A DNA stretch of 64,000 bases. Source: Novosphingobium guangzhouense (GTDB lineage: Bacteria; Pseudomonadota; Alphaproteobacteria; Sphingomonadales; Sphingomonadaceae). The first letter of the stretch is position 1. Each line of letters begins with the position of its first letter. The position numbers and the translations under genes are program-made. Below the pieces are notes generated by a model. The model had not been told where the DNA came from. It searched no databases and was given only the letters and a program-made list of their open reading frames with translations. The stretch covers positions 186,001-250,000 of the forward strand of contig NZ_LYMM01000001.1 of NCBI RefSeq assembly GCF_002896965.1, written 5' to 3'. Shown one piece after another: positions 1-7,186 of the stretch.

Positions 1-103
1 CCGTGTCCGCATCTGCCGCCCACGCAAAAGATGGGCAAGCCGCTGCCAGCAACGCAAGGACGGAGACGCCTGCGGCGCCCATGAAACGAGCATTCGTGGT
101 CAC
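1..103 (-). CDS. N-terminus of exported protein (cut by left edge)
   Basis: Only the first 34 codons are inside the window. Reading the minus strand from a GTG at 103 gives a clear signal peptide: a short polar start, a hydrophobic stretch (VSVLALLAAACPSFAWA) and a likely cleavage site before ADADT. A GGGGG tract lies just upstream of the GTG and serves as ribosome-binding site; an alternative ATG sits at 115 in the same frame. The gene is divergent from the trehalase. Signal peptides like this are common on TonB-dependent receptors of sphingomonads, but nothing beyond the leader is visible, so the function cannot be told. Confidence 0.6.
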   Translation of the reverse strand, partial: MTTNARFMGAAGVSVLALLAAACPSFAWAADADT

Positions 104-115
104 AATAACCCCCAT

Positions 116-566
116 CCAAGAAGGCGCATCGCATCGATGCGCACGTTGGCACCGCCTTCCCTTTTCCGATGATCCTCGCCCGAGGGGGCTGGCGACCGGC
201 TTTGCCGGTTCACCATCGTGCCGATTCCGGCAATGCCCCCGTCGCGGCTACTGCCGCTGTTACTGCCGCTGTTACTGGCGCGGTTCCTGCCGCTTTTCCC
301 TGAACCTTTTCTCGCAACCATCTTGCCCGGCCGCCCATCAAGACTTCGGCGAAACCCGGTTCGACGCAAGCGCCAACTTGCCGCGTGCGCTCGCGATCAA
401 GCGGCGGGGCATCATGCGCAAAGAACCCTTTCGCAACGAAGCGACCCGAAGATGGCCGCAACGTGACCATGTATCCGGGATGCCGCTGTACCGCCGAAAC
501 GGCACTGAAACCCTGAGCCGCCTGACCCGTTGCAGTCCCCAAGAGCCACGATCGAGGGGAAGTCAA
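116..566. other. Divergent intergenic region before trehalase
   Basis: About 450 bases between the exported-protein start on the minus strand and the trehalase GTG. The trehalase frame stays open back to the left edge, but the translation (rich in R, C and P) is not protein-like and lacks family similarity, so I do not extend the gene. The region holds a 12-base tandem repeat at 250-297. No clear promoter boxes were identified. Confidence 0.5.
250..297. repeat. Four imperfect 12-base tandem repeats
   Basis: Units begin at 250, 262, 274 and 286. The first two are identical (ACTGCCGCTGTT); the third and fourth differ at three positions each. The array is non-coding by the annotation chosen here and lies in the promoter region of the trehalase. 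Confidence 0.6.
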
Positions 567-2231
567 GTGATTGCAGGCCGCTTTGCGCGCTACACAGCCA
601 AACGCCGCATCGCACGCGGCAGCCGTGTCTGTTTGAGCGCACCCTTGCTGGCGCTTGCACTGATGGCCAATGCGCCGGCCGCGCCCCCTTCCCCTGCGGA
701 TCAGTTCGGGGATCTTTTCGCCGCCGTGCAGGAAGGCCACGTGTTCGAAGATGGCAAGACATTCGCCGACGCCGTCCCCAAACGCGCGCCTGATGCGATC
801 ATGGCGCAGTACAGCACCATGATCGCATCAGGCGCGCCTGCCACGTCGACCGACCTGCGGGCCTTCGTGCTGGACAACTTCACCGTTCCCGGCGTCAACG
901 ACCAGCCTCTGCCGCCGCTGCGCGATCATATCCGCGCCTTGTGGCCCCAGTTGTCACGCGAAGGCGCGGGCGATCCCCCCGCCGGCAGTTCCGCCATTCC
1001 TTTGCCCAAGCCCTATGTCGTGCCCGGCGGACGGTTCCGCGAAATCTACTACTGGGATTCCTACTTCACCATGCTGGGCCTCGTCGCCGACGGCCGCGAC
1101 GATCTGGTCGAGGGCATGATCGATGACTTCACCAGCCTGATCGAGCGCTTTGGCCATATCCCGAACGGCACCCGCAGCTATTACCTCAGCCGTTCGCAGC
1201 CGCCGTTCTTTGCGCTGATGCTGGACCTTTCGCGCCAGACCGATGGCACCGTGCGCGCCCGGCGACTTGCCGCCTTGCTTAAGGAGCATGCCTACTGGAT
1301 GAAGGGGGAAAGCTGCGCGCGCATGCAAACGCCTTGTGAGCGGGTGGTGCGCATGCCCGATGGCAGCGTGCTCAACCGCTATTGGGACGATCGAGACACT
1401 CCGCGCGACGAATCCTTTGCGGAAGATCGGGCCACTGCAAAGAAAGCCGCTTCCCGGCCCCCCGCTGAGGTATACCGGGACTTGCGCGCGGGCGCGGAAA
1501 GCGGCTGGGATTTCAGCTCTCGCTGGCTAGCCGATCCGCAGGACCTTGGCACGATCCGCACCACACAGGTCGTTCCAGTCGATCTGAACGCGCTGATGTG
1601 GGCCATGGAAAAGCGCATCGAGAAAGGCTGCAGGCAGGCGGGCGACCGGTCCTGCGTGAGCGATTTTGCCCGCCGCGCCGCCGCCCGCAAGCGGGCGCTC
1701 GACCGCTACTTGTGGCAACCGCGCGAACAGCGCTTCGCCGACTGGCTGGTTTCCGGGCAAAAGCCCAGCGCGGTGCAATCGGCCGCCACCCTGTTCCCGC
1801 TCTTCGTCGGCATGGCCGCACCCGATCAGGTCAGTGGCGTGGCAGCAACGACGCGGCGCACGTTGATAGCGCAAGGCGGCTTGCGCACGACCTCGCAGCG
1901 GACGGGCCAGCAGTGGGACGCGCCCAACGGCTGGGCGCCATTGCAGTGGGTCGCGATCGATGGCCTGCGCCGTAACGGAAAGAATGCGCTTGCCGGACAG
2001 ATCGCCGCGCGTTGGCTGGGCACGGTTAACTGCACTTACCTTGAGACTGGCAAGATGCTGGAGAAGTACGACATAGAGGAACGCCGTGCCGGCGGCGGCG
2101 GTGAATATCCCTTGCAGGACGGGTTCGGCTGGACCAATGGCGTAACTTCTGCAATTATGCAGCAATATTCGTCACTTGTGCCCGGCCGCACTTTGCAATC
2201 CTGCGCTCCGACCGGGCAGATCGATGAATGA
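567..2231 (+). CDS. treA: Periplasmic trehalase (GH37)
   Basis: Hydrolyses trehalose to two glucose molecules, probably in the periplasm. From the GTG at 567 (preceded by GAGGGGA) the protein is 554 residues, close to E. coli TreA. An N-terminal hydrophobic stretch (APLLALALMANAPAAP) is a signal peptide. Both trehalase signatures are present: PGGRFREIYYWDSYF near residues 150-165 and QWDAPNGWAPLQW near 450. The catalytic acid region ESGWDFSSRW and the base region with GGGGEYPLQDGFGWTNG are intact. The open frame continues upstream to the window edge, but that part is not protein-like. A perfect 21-base inverted repeat lies inside the gene at 784-837. Confidence 0.95.
   Translation: MIAGRFARYTAKRRIARGSRVCLSAPLLALALMANAPAAPPSPADQFGDLFAAVQEGHVFEDGKTFADAVPKRAPDAIMAQYSTMIASGAPATSTDLRAFVLDNFTVPGVNDQPLPPLRDHIRALWPQLSREGAGDPPAGSSAIPLPKPYVVPGGRFREIYYWDSYFTMLGLVADGRDDLVEGMIDDFTSLIERFGHIPNGTRSYYLSRSQPPFFALMLDLSRQTDGTVRARRLAALLKEHAYWMKGESCARMQTPCERVVRMPDGSVLNRYWDDRDTPRDESFAEDRATAKKAASRPPAEVYRDLRAGAESGWDFSSRWLADPQDLGTIRTTQVVPVDLNALMWAMEKRIEKGCRQAGDRSCVSDFARRAAARKRALDRYLWQPREQRFADWLVSGQKPSAVQSAATLFPLFVGMAAPDQVSGVAATTRRTLIAQGGLRTTSQRTGQQWDAPNGWAPLQWVAIDGLRRNGKNALAGQIAARWLGTVNCTYLETGKMLEKYDIEERRAGGGGEYPLQDGFGWTNGVTSAIMQQYSSLVPGRTLQSCAPTGQIDE
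784..837. repeat. Perfect 21-base inverted repeat inside treA
   Basis: Bases 784-804 are exactly complementary to 817-837, separated by a 12-base spacer (805-816). The repeat is translated as part of the trehalase N-terminal domain (RAPDAIM...TMIASGAP). The mRNA could fold a 21-bp hairpin, which is unusual for coding sequence. Confidence 0.9.
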
Positions 2232-2232
2232 T

Positions 2233-2269
2233 CCCCGGAAATGCGTCATTCCGGGACTTGCTGTTCTTT
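2233..2269 (+). terminator. Weak terminator candidate after treA
   Basis: Starting two bases after the treA stop, CCCGGAA (2234-2240) can pair with TTCCGGG (2249-2255) across an 8-base loop. This is followed by a moderately T-rich stretch (CTGTTCTTT). The stem is only 7 bp, so the call is tentative. Confidence 0.4.
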
Positions 2270-2284
2270 CGTACAGCTTGCAGA

Positions 2285-2298
2285 TGATATCGTTTACA
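2285..2298. promoter_or_regulatory. LacI-type operator-like sequence
   Basis: TGATATCGTTTACA fits the LacI-family pattern TGnTAnCGnTAnCA except at position 11. It lies in a convergent gap (treA ends at 2231; the TIM-barrel gene ends at 2494), so it has no obvious target promoter and may be fortuitous. Confidence 0.3.
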
Positions 2299-2425
2299 TG
2301 TATAAGCCGGTTTATGCGTTGTCCTTAACCGGATTCTTGTCGCCAGGCGGTGCTCTCCTCCCTCAGCCGCCTGAGCTGGATAAGCGCACAAGCCTTCTCG
2401 GGTCGCAACCGTAGACGGTAAAAGA

Positions 2426-2459
2426 GAAACCCCGGAGCCTTCCGCAGCTCCGGGGTTTC
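2426..2459 (-). terminator. Rho-independent terminator of the isomerase operon
   Basis: A perfect 13-bp stem (2426-2438 with 2447-2459) with an 8-base loop. Read on the minus strand it is followed by a U-rich run (TCTCTTTTA). It lies 35 bases beyond the stop codon of the 2494-3546 gene, in the right orientation to end that operon. Confidence 0.85.
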
Positions 2460-2493
2460 CAATTTCAGCCCGCGGAACTTCGCGGGGGAAACA

Positions 2494-3546
2494 TCAGGCC
2501 ATGCCCATCCGGCGAAAGTCCGGCAATGCCCCGTCGCCGCCCGCAAAATCGTCGAAAGCATGTTCGGTGACGCGGATGATATGCTGTTCGATGAAGGGGG
2601 CACCTTCTGCTGCACCGACCTGCGGATGCTTGAGCGCGCATTCCCATTCCAGGACGGCCCAGCCTGCAAAGTCGTACTGCGCCATCTTCGCGAAAATCGC
2701 ACCGAAATCGACCTGACCATCGCCCAGCGAACGGAACCGCCCCGGCCGCTCGACCCAGCCCTGATAGCCGCCGTAGACACCAGCTTTGGGCGACGGGCGG
2801 AATTCTGCGTCCTTGACGTGGAAACACTTCACACGCTCATGATAGACGTCAAGGAAGCCAAGGTAGTCCATCTGCTGGAGTACCATGTGGCTGGGGTCAT
2901 AGAGGATGTTGGCGCGGGGGTGATTTCCGGTTGCGTCCAGAAACCGTTCGAACGTCACACCATCGTGCAGATCTTCGCCTGGGTGCAGTTCGAACCCGAT
3001 GTCGACACCGCATTCGTCGAAGCGGTCGAGGATCGGCTGCCAGCGGCGGGCCAGTTCGGCGAACGCCTCGTCCACCAGTGCGGCGGGGCGCTGCGGCCAT
3101 GCATAGAAATAGGGCCACGCCAGCGCGCCCGAAAAACTGGCCTGCGTGGTCAGCCCAAGGCGCTCGCTGGCTTTCGCTGCCAGATACATCTGGTTCACCG
3201 CCCACTGCTGGCGCACGCCCGGATTACCACGCACCGCTTCGGGCGCGAAGGCATCGAAAGCGGCGTCGTAGGCCGGATGGACCGCAACAAGCTGGCCCTG
3301 GATGTGCGTCGACAGTTCGGTCAGCGCCAGTCCGTGCTGTGCAAGGATACCCAGCACCTCGTCGCAATAGTCCTGACTCTCGGCGGCCTTTTCCAGATCG
3401 AACAGCCGCGCGTCGTTCGAGGGCACCTGCACCCCCTTGTAGCCGAGGCTGGCCGCCCATGCGGCGATCGAATCGAGCGAATTGAACGGCGCCTCGTTGC
3501 CGGCGAACTGGGCAAGGAAGATGCCCGGCCCCTTGATGGTCTTCAT
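2494..3546 (-). CDS. TIM-barrel sugar isomerase/epimerase-like protein
   Basis: A 350-residue member of the AP-endonuclease 2/xylose-isomerase-like barrel family. Typical metal-site segments are visible: GFELHPGED, ILYDPSHM, CFHVKDAEF and VLEWECA, giving the E, D/H, H and E ligands expected for a divalent metal. Relatives isomerise or epimerise sugars and keto-sugars; E. coli YcjR is a 3-keto-glucoside epimerase. It is second gene of a two-gene operon with the Gfo/Idh dehydrogenase, 17 bases downstream. Its substrate is probably the keto-sugar made by that dehydrogenase or by the nearby GMC enzyme; this is inference from context. Confidence 0.85.
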   Translation of the reverse strand: MKTIKGPGIFLAQFAGNEAPFNSLDSIAAWAASLGYKGVQVPSNDARLFDLEKAAESQDYCDEVLGILAQHGLALTELSTHIQGQLVAVHPAYDAAFDAFAPEAVRGNPGVRQQWAVNQMYLAAKASERLGLTTQASFSGALAWPYFYAWPQRPAALVDEAFAELARRWQPILDRFDECGVDIGFELHPGEDLHDGVTFERFLDATGNHPRANILYDPSHMVLQQMDYLGFLDVYHERVKCFHVKDAEFRPSPKAGVYGGYQGWVERPGRFRSLGDGQVDFGAIFAKMAQYDFAGWAVLEWECALKHPQVGAAEGAPFIEQHIIRVTEHAFDDFAGGDGALPDFRRMGMA

Positions 3547-3563
3547 GTCCTGCGAACCTCTTG

Positions 3564-4685
3564 TTAGCAGACCGTGAAATCGACCCAGCCACGCTCGTCA
3601 CGGCTGGCGGCGACGGCTGCGGCGACAAGCGCCATGCCGCGTAATCCATCCCCTGCGCCGGGGACGAGCGAACCGGACTGCCCGCGCAGTTCCATGGCGA
3701 AATCGCGATAGAGGTTGGCCAGCGATTCAAGGAGCCCTTCAGGGTGCCCGCCCGGCAGCCGTGTGCCGCGCCGGGCCACCTCGGAAAGTCCCGGATCACC
3801 GGCTCGCACGATCTCCATGCCGCCGTCGCCGCGCAGCCATTCCAGACGGTTGGGGTTCTCCTGGCTCCAGCGATAACCGCCATTCTCGCCATAAATGCGC
3901 AAGGCAAGATCGTTGCCTTCGCCGGTCATCACCTGCGAGGCCATCAGCAGCCCGCGCGCGCCGCCTTCGAAGCGCAGGAACATCTGGCAATCGTCATCGA
4001 GAAGGCGTCCGGGCACCACCGTACCAAGGTCCGCATTGATGCGGTTGACCGTCAGGCCGGTGACGAACTCCGCAAGGTGAAAGGCGTGGACACCGATATC
4101 GGCGATGCAGCCACCTTCGCCCGAGCGTGCGGGATCAAGCCGCCATTCGGCCTGCTTGCCCTCGCCTGCTCCGGCCAGCCAGCCCTGATTGTATTCGACC
4201 ACGACCTTTCGCACCGGGCCAATTGCACCCGCTGCGATCCTTTCGCGCATCTCGCGAACAAGGGGATAGCCGGAATAGGTGTATGTCAGGCCGTAGGGAA
4301 CGGGCGTCGCATCGAGCGATGCGGCAAGTTCGCGTGCCTCGGCCAGTGTTGCGGTCATCGGCTTGTCGCTCATCACCGCAATCCCCGCCGCGATCGCTGC
4401 GCGGGCTGCGGGAAGGTGGTGGAAATTCGGCGAAGCGATGGTGACGAACTGGATGCCGTCCTCGCGCTGTGCTTCGGCCGCCAGCATGGCTTCCACCGAA
4501 GGGTAGGCCCGCGACGGATCGATGCCATATCCGCGCCCGGCCTGCTCGCTTTTCGCGGCATCGCGACTGAATGCGCCGGCGACCAGCGCGATCTCGCCAT
4601 CAAGCTCGGCAGCGATTCGGTGAACCGGACCAATGAACGACCCCGGCCCGCCGCCGATAAGGCCCATGCGAATGCGTTCGGACAC
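3564..4685 (-). CDS. Gfo/Idh/MocA family sugar dehydrogenase
   Basis: NAD(P)-dependent oxidoreductase of 373 residues. The Rossmann motif is the subgroup form GLIGGGPGSFIGPVH, followed by MSDKPM in place of the usual EKP and by the C-terminal alpha/beta domain with DIGVHAFHLAEF. The start is taken as GTG at 4685 because AAGGGAAGGA precedes it; the upstream frame to 4733 has no such site. This subgroup acts on sugars and inositols, often oxidising one hydroxyl. It leads a minus-strand operon with the TIM-barrel gene and has a LacI-type operator 60 bases upstream. Confidence 0.9.
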   Translation of the reverse strand: MSERIRMGLIGGGPGSFIGPVHRIAAELDGEIALVAGAFSRDAAKSEQAGRGYGIDPSRAYPSVEAMLAAEAQREDGIQFVTIASPNFHHLPAARAAIAAGIAVMSDKPMTATLAEARELAASLDATPVPYGLTYTYSGYPLVREMRERIAAGAIGPVRKVVVEYNQGWLAGAGEGKQAEWRLDPARSGEGGCIADIGVHAFHLAEFVTGLTVNRINADLGTVVPGRLLDDDCQMFLRFEGGARGLLMASQVMTGEGNDLALRIYGENGGYRWSQENPNRLEWLRGDGGMEIVRAGDPGLSEVARRGTRLPGGHPEGLLESLANLYRDFAMELRGQSGSLVPGAGDGLRGMALVAAAVAASRDERGWVDFTVC

Positions 4686-4746
4686 GCTTTTCCTTCCCTT
4701 TTCAGTCGTCCGGCAAGGCTCTTCGAGGCTCACGCGACCTTACAAA

Positions 4747-4760
4747 TGAAAACGATAACA
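4747..4760. promoter_or_regulatory. LacI-type operator (divergent sugar locus)
   Basis: TGAAAACGATAACA lies between the Gfo/Idh gene (start 4685) and the divergent TIM-barrel gene (start 4917). It shares the ATGAAAACG core with both sites in front of the TonB receptor at 17461 and 17580. It probably binds the LacI protein encoded at 8917. Confidence 0.6.
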
Positions 4761-4916
4761 CAACAACTTTAGGCGGAAATCAGCCATTTGTCCAACCCCG
4801 TGATGGGCGTGACTTGACAGGGGGCGGCAATTGAGGCTTTTTCGCGAAAGAAAAGGTTTACATTGAGGGTGCGGGGCAATGGACGCGCACCTTCGTCAGA
4901 CAAGGTGTGCTTGGCA

Positions 4917-5867
4917 ATGCTCGCGTTCGGGGTCGATCTCATCACGTTCTTTCATCCCTGTTTCTGGGGGATGGCGGATGAGCAAGCGGTCATCGCCTTT
5001 GGCCGCGACAATCCGCGCCCGTTCTGGGACCGCATGCTGGACACGCTGCAGGCAAGCGGCGTCACCGGGATAGAGCTGACCTTCGACCCGTTCGGCCCCG
5101 AGGGCCTGATCGCCGCCTATGGCTCGGTAGAAGCAGCCAGGGGCGAACTCGATCGCCGTGGCCTGGCGATCGCCAGCGGCTTTTTCGCCGATGTCGCCAT
5201 CGAAGGCGGCATGGGCGATGCGCAGACGGAGGCGCGCTGGCTTGACCGGGCGGAACAAACCGCAAGGGCACTGGCGGCATGGGGTTCGGACATCATGGTC
5301 ATGGGCCTGCCCATGCGCACCAGTTGGGACGCGGAACCGCCGGTTTTCATCGATCTCGAATATGCCAGAACAGCCGCTGACTTCTGCAACCGCCTTGGCG
5401 CGCTGGCCCTGCGCCACGGCGTTCGGCTGGCCCTCCACACCGAAGCGCATTCCACCTTCTGCCAGCCCCGCGATATCGACCTGCTGCTGATGCTGACGGA
5501 CCCCGTCTACGTCGGCTTCTGCCCTGACAGTGCACATATCCTGCTTTCAGGCGGCGATCCGGTCACCGTGGTGGCGCGTCATATCGAACGTGTGGTCACC
5601 GCCCACTGGAAGGACGCAAAAAGCGCGATGCCGATCAACATCCCGATCGATCACGGCATTCATCACGCCCACCGCGAATACTTCTGCGCAATCGGCGAAG
5701 GCACCGTTGACTTCGATGGCTGGGCCGCGCTCATGCTGGCGAAGACCGATCAGAAGTGGGCCATCCTGGAGATCGACGCCGTGCCCGATCCGCTGACCGA
5801 AACGCGCAAGTCGCTTGCTTTCGCGGGTGCGGTGCTTGACCGGCTTTCCGCAGAGACCGCTGCATGA
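4917..5867 (+). CDS. TIM-barrel sugar isomerase/epimerase-like protein
   Basis: 316 residues from ATG 4917; an earlier in-frame TTG at 4863 exists, but the conserved family start MLAFGVDLITFFHPCFWG supports the ATG. Putative metal ligands lie in LALHTEAHS, GFCPDSAHI, TAHWKDAK and AILEIDAV, the usual E/D-H/H/E pattern of xylose-isomerase-like barrels. First gene of a plus-strand operon: its stop overlaps the start of the GPH transporter (ATGA), followed by the GMC enzyme. It probably isomerises, epimerises or cleaves an oxidised sugar. It is distinct in sequence from the barrel at 2494, so two different steps are likely. Confidence 0.82.
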   Translation: MLAFGVDLITFFHPCFWGMADEQAVIAFGRDNPRPFWDRMLDTLQASGVTGIELTFDPFGPEGLIAAYGSVEAARGELDRRGLAIASGFFADVAIEGGMGDAQTEARWLDRAEQTARALAAWGSDIMVMGLPMRTSWDAEPPVFIDLEYARTAADFCNRLGALALRHGVRLALHTEAHSTFCQPRDIDLLLMLTDPVYVGFCPDSAHILLSGGDPVTVVARHIERVVTAHWKDAKSAMPINIPIDHGIHHAHREYFCAIGEGTVDFDGWAALMLAKTDQKWAILEIDAVPDPLTETRKSLAFAGAVLDRLSAETAA

Positions 5868-7186
5868 ACGCCGCACTGTCCTGGCGCGAAAAGCTCAGCT
5901 ACGCGCTGGGCAACTTCGGCATCAACCTGCCGTTCGGCATGACCAATGCCTACCTGCTGTACTTCTACACTGACGTCTACGGCGTGAGTGCAGGCACGGT
6001 GGCATCGCTGTTCCTGATCGCGCGCTGCGTGGACGCGGTGTTCGATCCGCTGATGGGCCTGCTGATCGATCGCACCGAGACGCGTTGGGGCAAACACCGC
6101 CCGTTCCTGCTGTGGCTTGCGGTTCCCTTCGCCGTCTGTGGCGCAATCGTGTTCTGGGCACCGCCGCTGGATGGCTGGCAGAAGATCGCCTTCATCTTTG
6201 CCACCTACACGCTGATGGGAATCCTCTATTCCGCCGTCAGCCTGCCGCTCAACTCCATGCTGCCGACGCTGACCCGCGATCCCAGACAGCGCAACACCGT
6301 CAACGCCCTGCGCGAATTCGTCGGATCCTCGGCCACGGTCGGCATCGGCTATGCCGCGCTGCCGCTGGTCAAGAAGTTCAGCAACGGCGATGAGGCCCAC
6401 GGCTTCCTTGTCCTTGCCGCGATCACCGGAACGATCACGCTGGTCTGCATGCTGAACGCCTTCGCGAACACGCGCGAACGGGTAGAGGTGGACCAATCCG
6501 TCGCGCGGCTCACCACGGCGCAATCGCTGCAGGCGACGAAGGGCAACTGGCCCTGGATCGCGACGATGCTGGTGAACTTCTTCTTCTGGATCGGCTTTAC
6601 CGGGCACATCCAGTCCTTCGTCTATTTCGCGCAAAGCGTGCTGGGCGATGCCGAATTCACTTCCACCCTGATGCTGACGATGCTTGCGGTTCTGGTGGGC
6701 ACGGGCCTTGCCGGCGTCTGCGCCAATGCCATCGGCAAGCGCATGACGGGTGCGATCGGCGCTGCCGTGGCGACCGTTTTCACCGCGATCATGCCGCTGT
6801 CGAACGACCACACATGGCTGATTGCCACCAACTGCGTCGCGTATATCGGACAAGGACTGATCGGCGGCCTGCTGTTCTCGCTGATGGCGGACGCCGTGGA
6901 CTACGGCGCGTGGAAATCGGGCTACCGCGCGCAGGGCTTCCTGTTCGCGGCATCCAGCTTCGGCGTGAAGCTGGGCATGAGCGTGGGCGGCGCGGCGGGC
7001 GCGTGGTTCCTCAGTCTTGCCGCTTACGACGCCAAGGCCCCCGTTACCCCGGAAGTCGCCGCAGCGGTCATGGCAGGACACGTCTGGCTTCCGGCCGCAA
7101 GCTATGTCGCGATGGGCCTGTCGCTCATGCTGTTCCGCTTCCTTCCTGCCTACACCTCCAGCAACGGGGCAGTTCATGCGCACTGA
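5864..7186 (+). CDS. GPH-family sugar:cation symporter
   Basis: Inner-membrane transporter of 440 residues with 12 predicted helices. It belongs to the glycoside-pentoside-hexuronide family (MelB/XynP type). Hallmarks are the N-terminal LSYALGNFGINLPFG, YFYTDVYGVSAG, and the loop DRTETRWGKHRPFLLW, whose aspartate and RWG..RP are family signatures. It overlaps the upstream barrel gene by four bases and the downstream GMC gene by eleven, so the three are translationally coupled. It likely brings the mono- or disaccharide (or glycoside) into the cytoplasm for the surrounding enzymes. Confidence 0.92.
   Translation: MNAALSWREKLSYALGNFGINLPFGMTNAYLLYFYTDVYGVSAGTVASLFLIARCVDAVFDPLMGLLIDRTETRWGKHRPFLLWLAVPFAVCGAIVFWAPPLDGWQKIAFIFATYTLMGILYSAVSLPLNSMLPTLTRDPRQRNTVNALREFVGSSATVGIGYAALPLVKKFSNGDEAHGFLVLAAITGTITLVCMLNAFANTRERVEVDQSVARLTTAQSLQATKGNWPWIATMLVNFFFWIGFTGHIQSFVYFAQSVLGDAEFTSTLMLTMLAVLVGTGLAGVCANAIGKRMTGAIGAAVATVFTAIMPLSNDHTWLIATNCVAYIGQGLIGGLLFSLMADAVDYGAWKSGYRAQGFLFAASSFGVKLGMSVGGAAGAWFLSLAAYDAKAPVTPEVAAAVMAGHVWLPAASYVAMGLSLMLFRFLPAYTSSNGAVHAH

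Noticed and set aside
3..566. Upstream extension of the trehalase frame to the window edge
   Set aside because: The residues are not protein-like, E. coli TreA length and the signal peptide fit the GTG at 567, and that GTG has a good ribosome-binding site.
2560..3567. 335-residue plus-strand frame over the TIM-barrel gene
   Set aside because: Mirror of the real gene, which has metal-site motifs and a terminator in the right place.
5750..7183. 477-residue minus-strand frame over the GPH transporter
   Set aside because: Gln/Arg/His-rich artefact of codon bias; the transporter signatures are on the plus strand.
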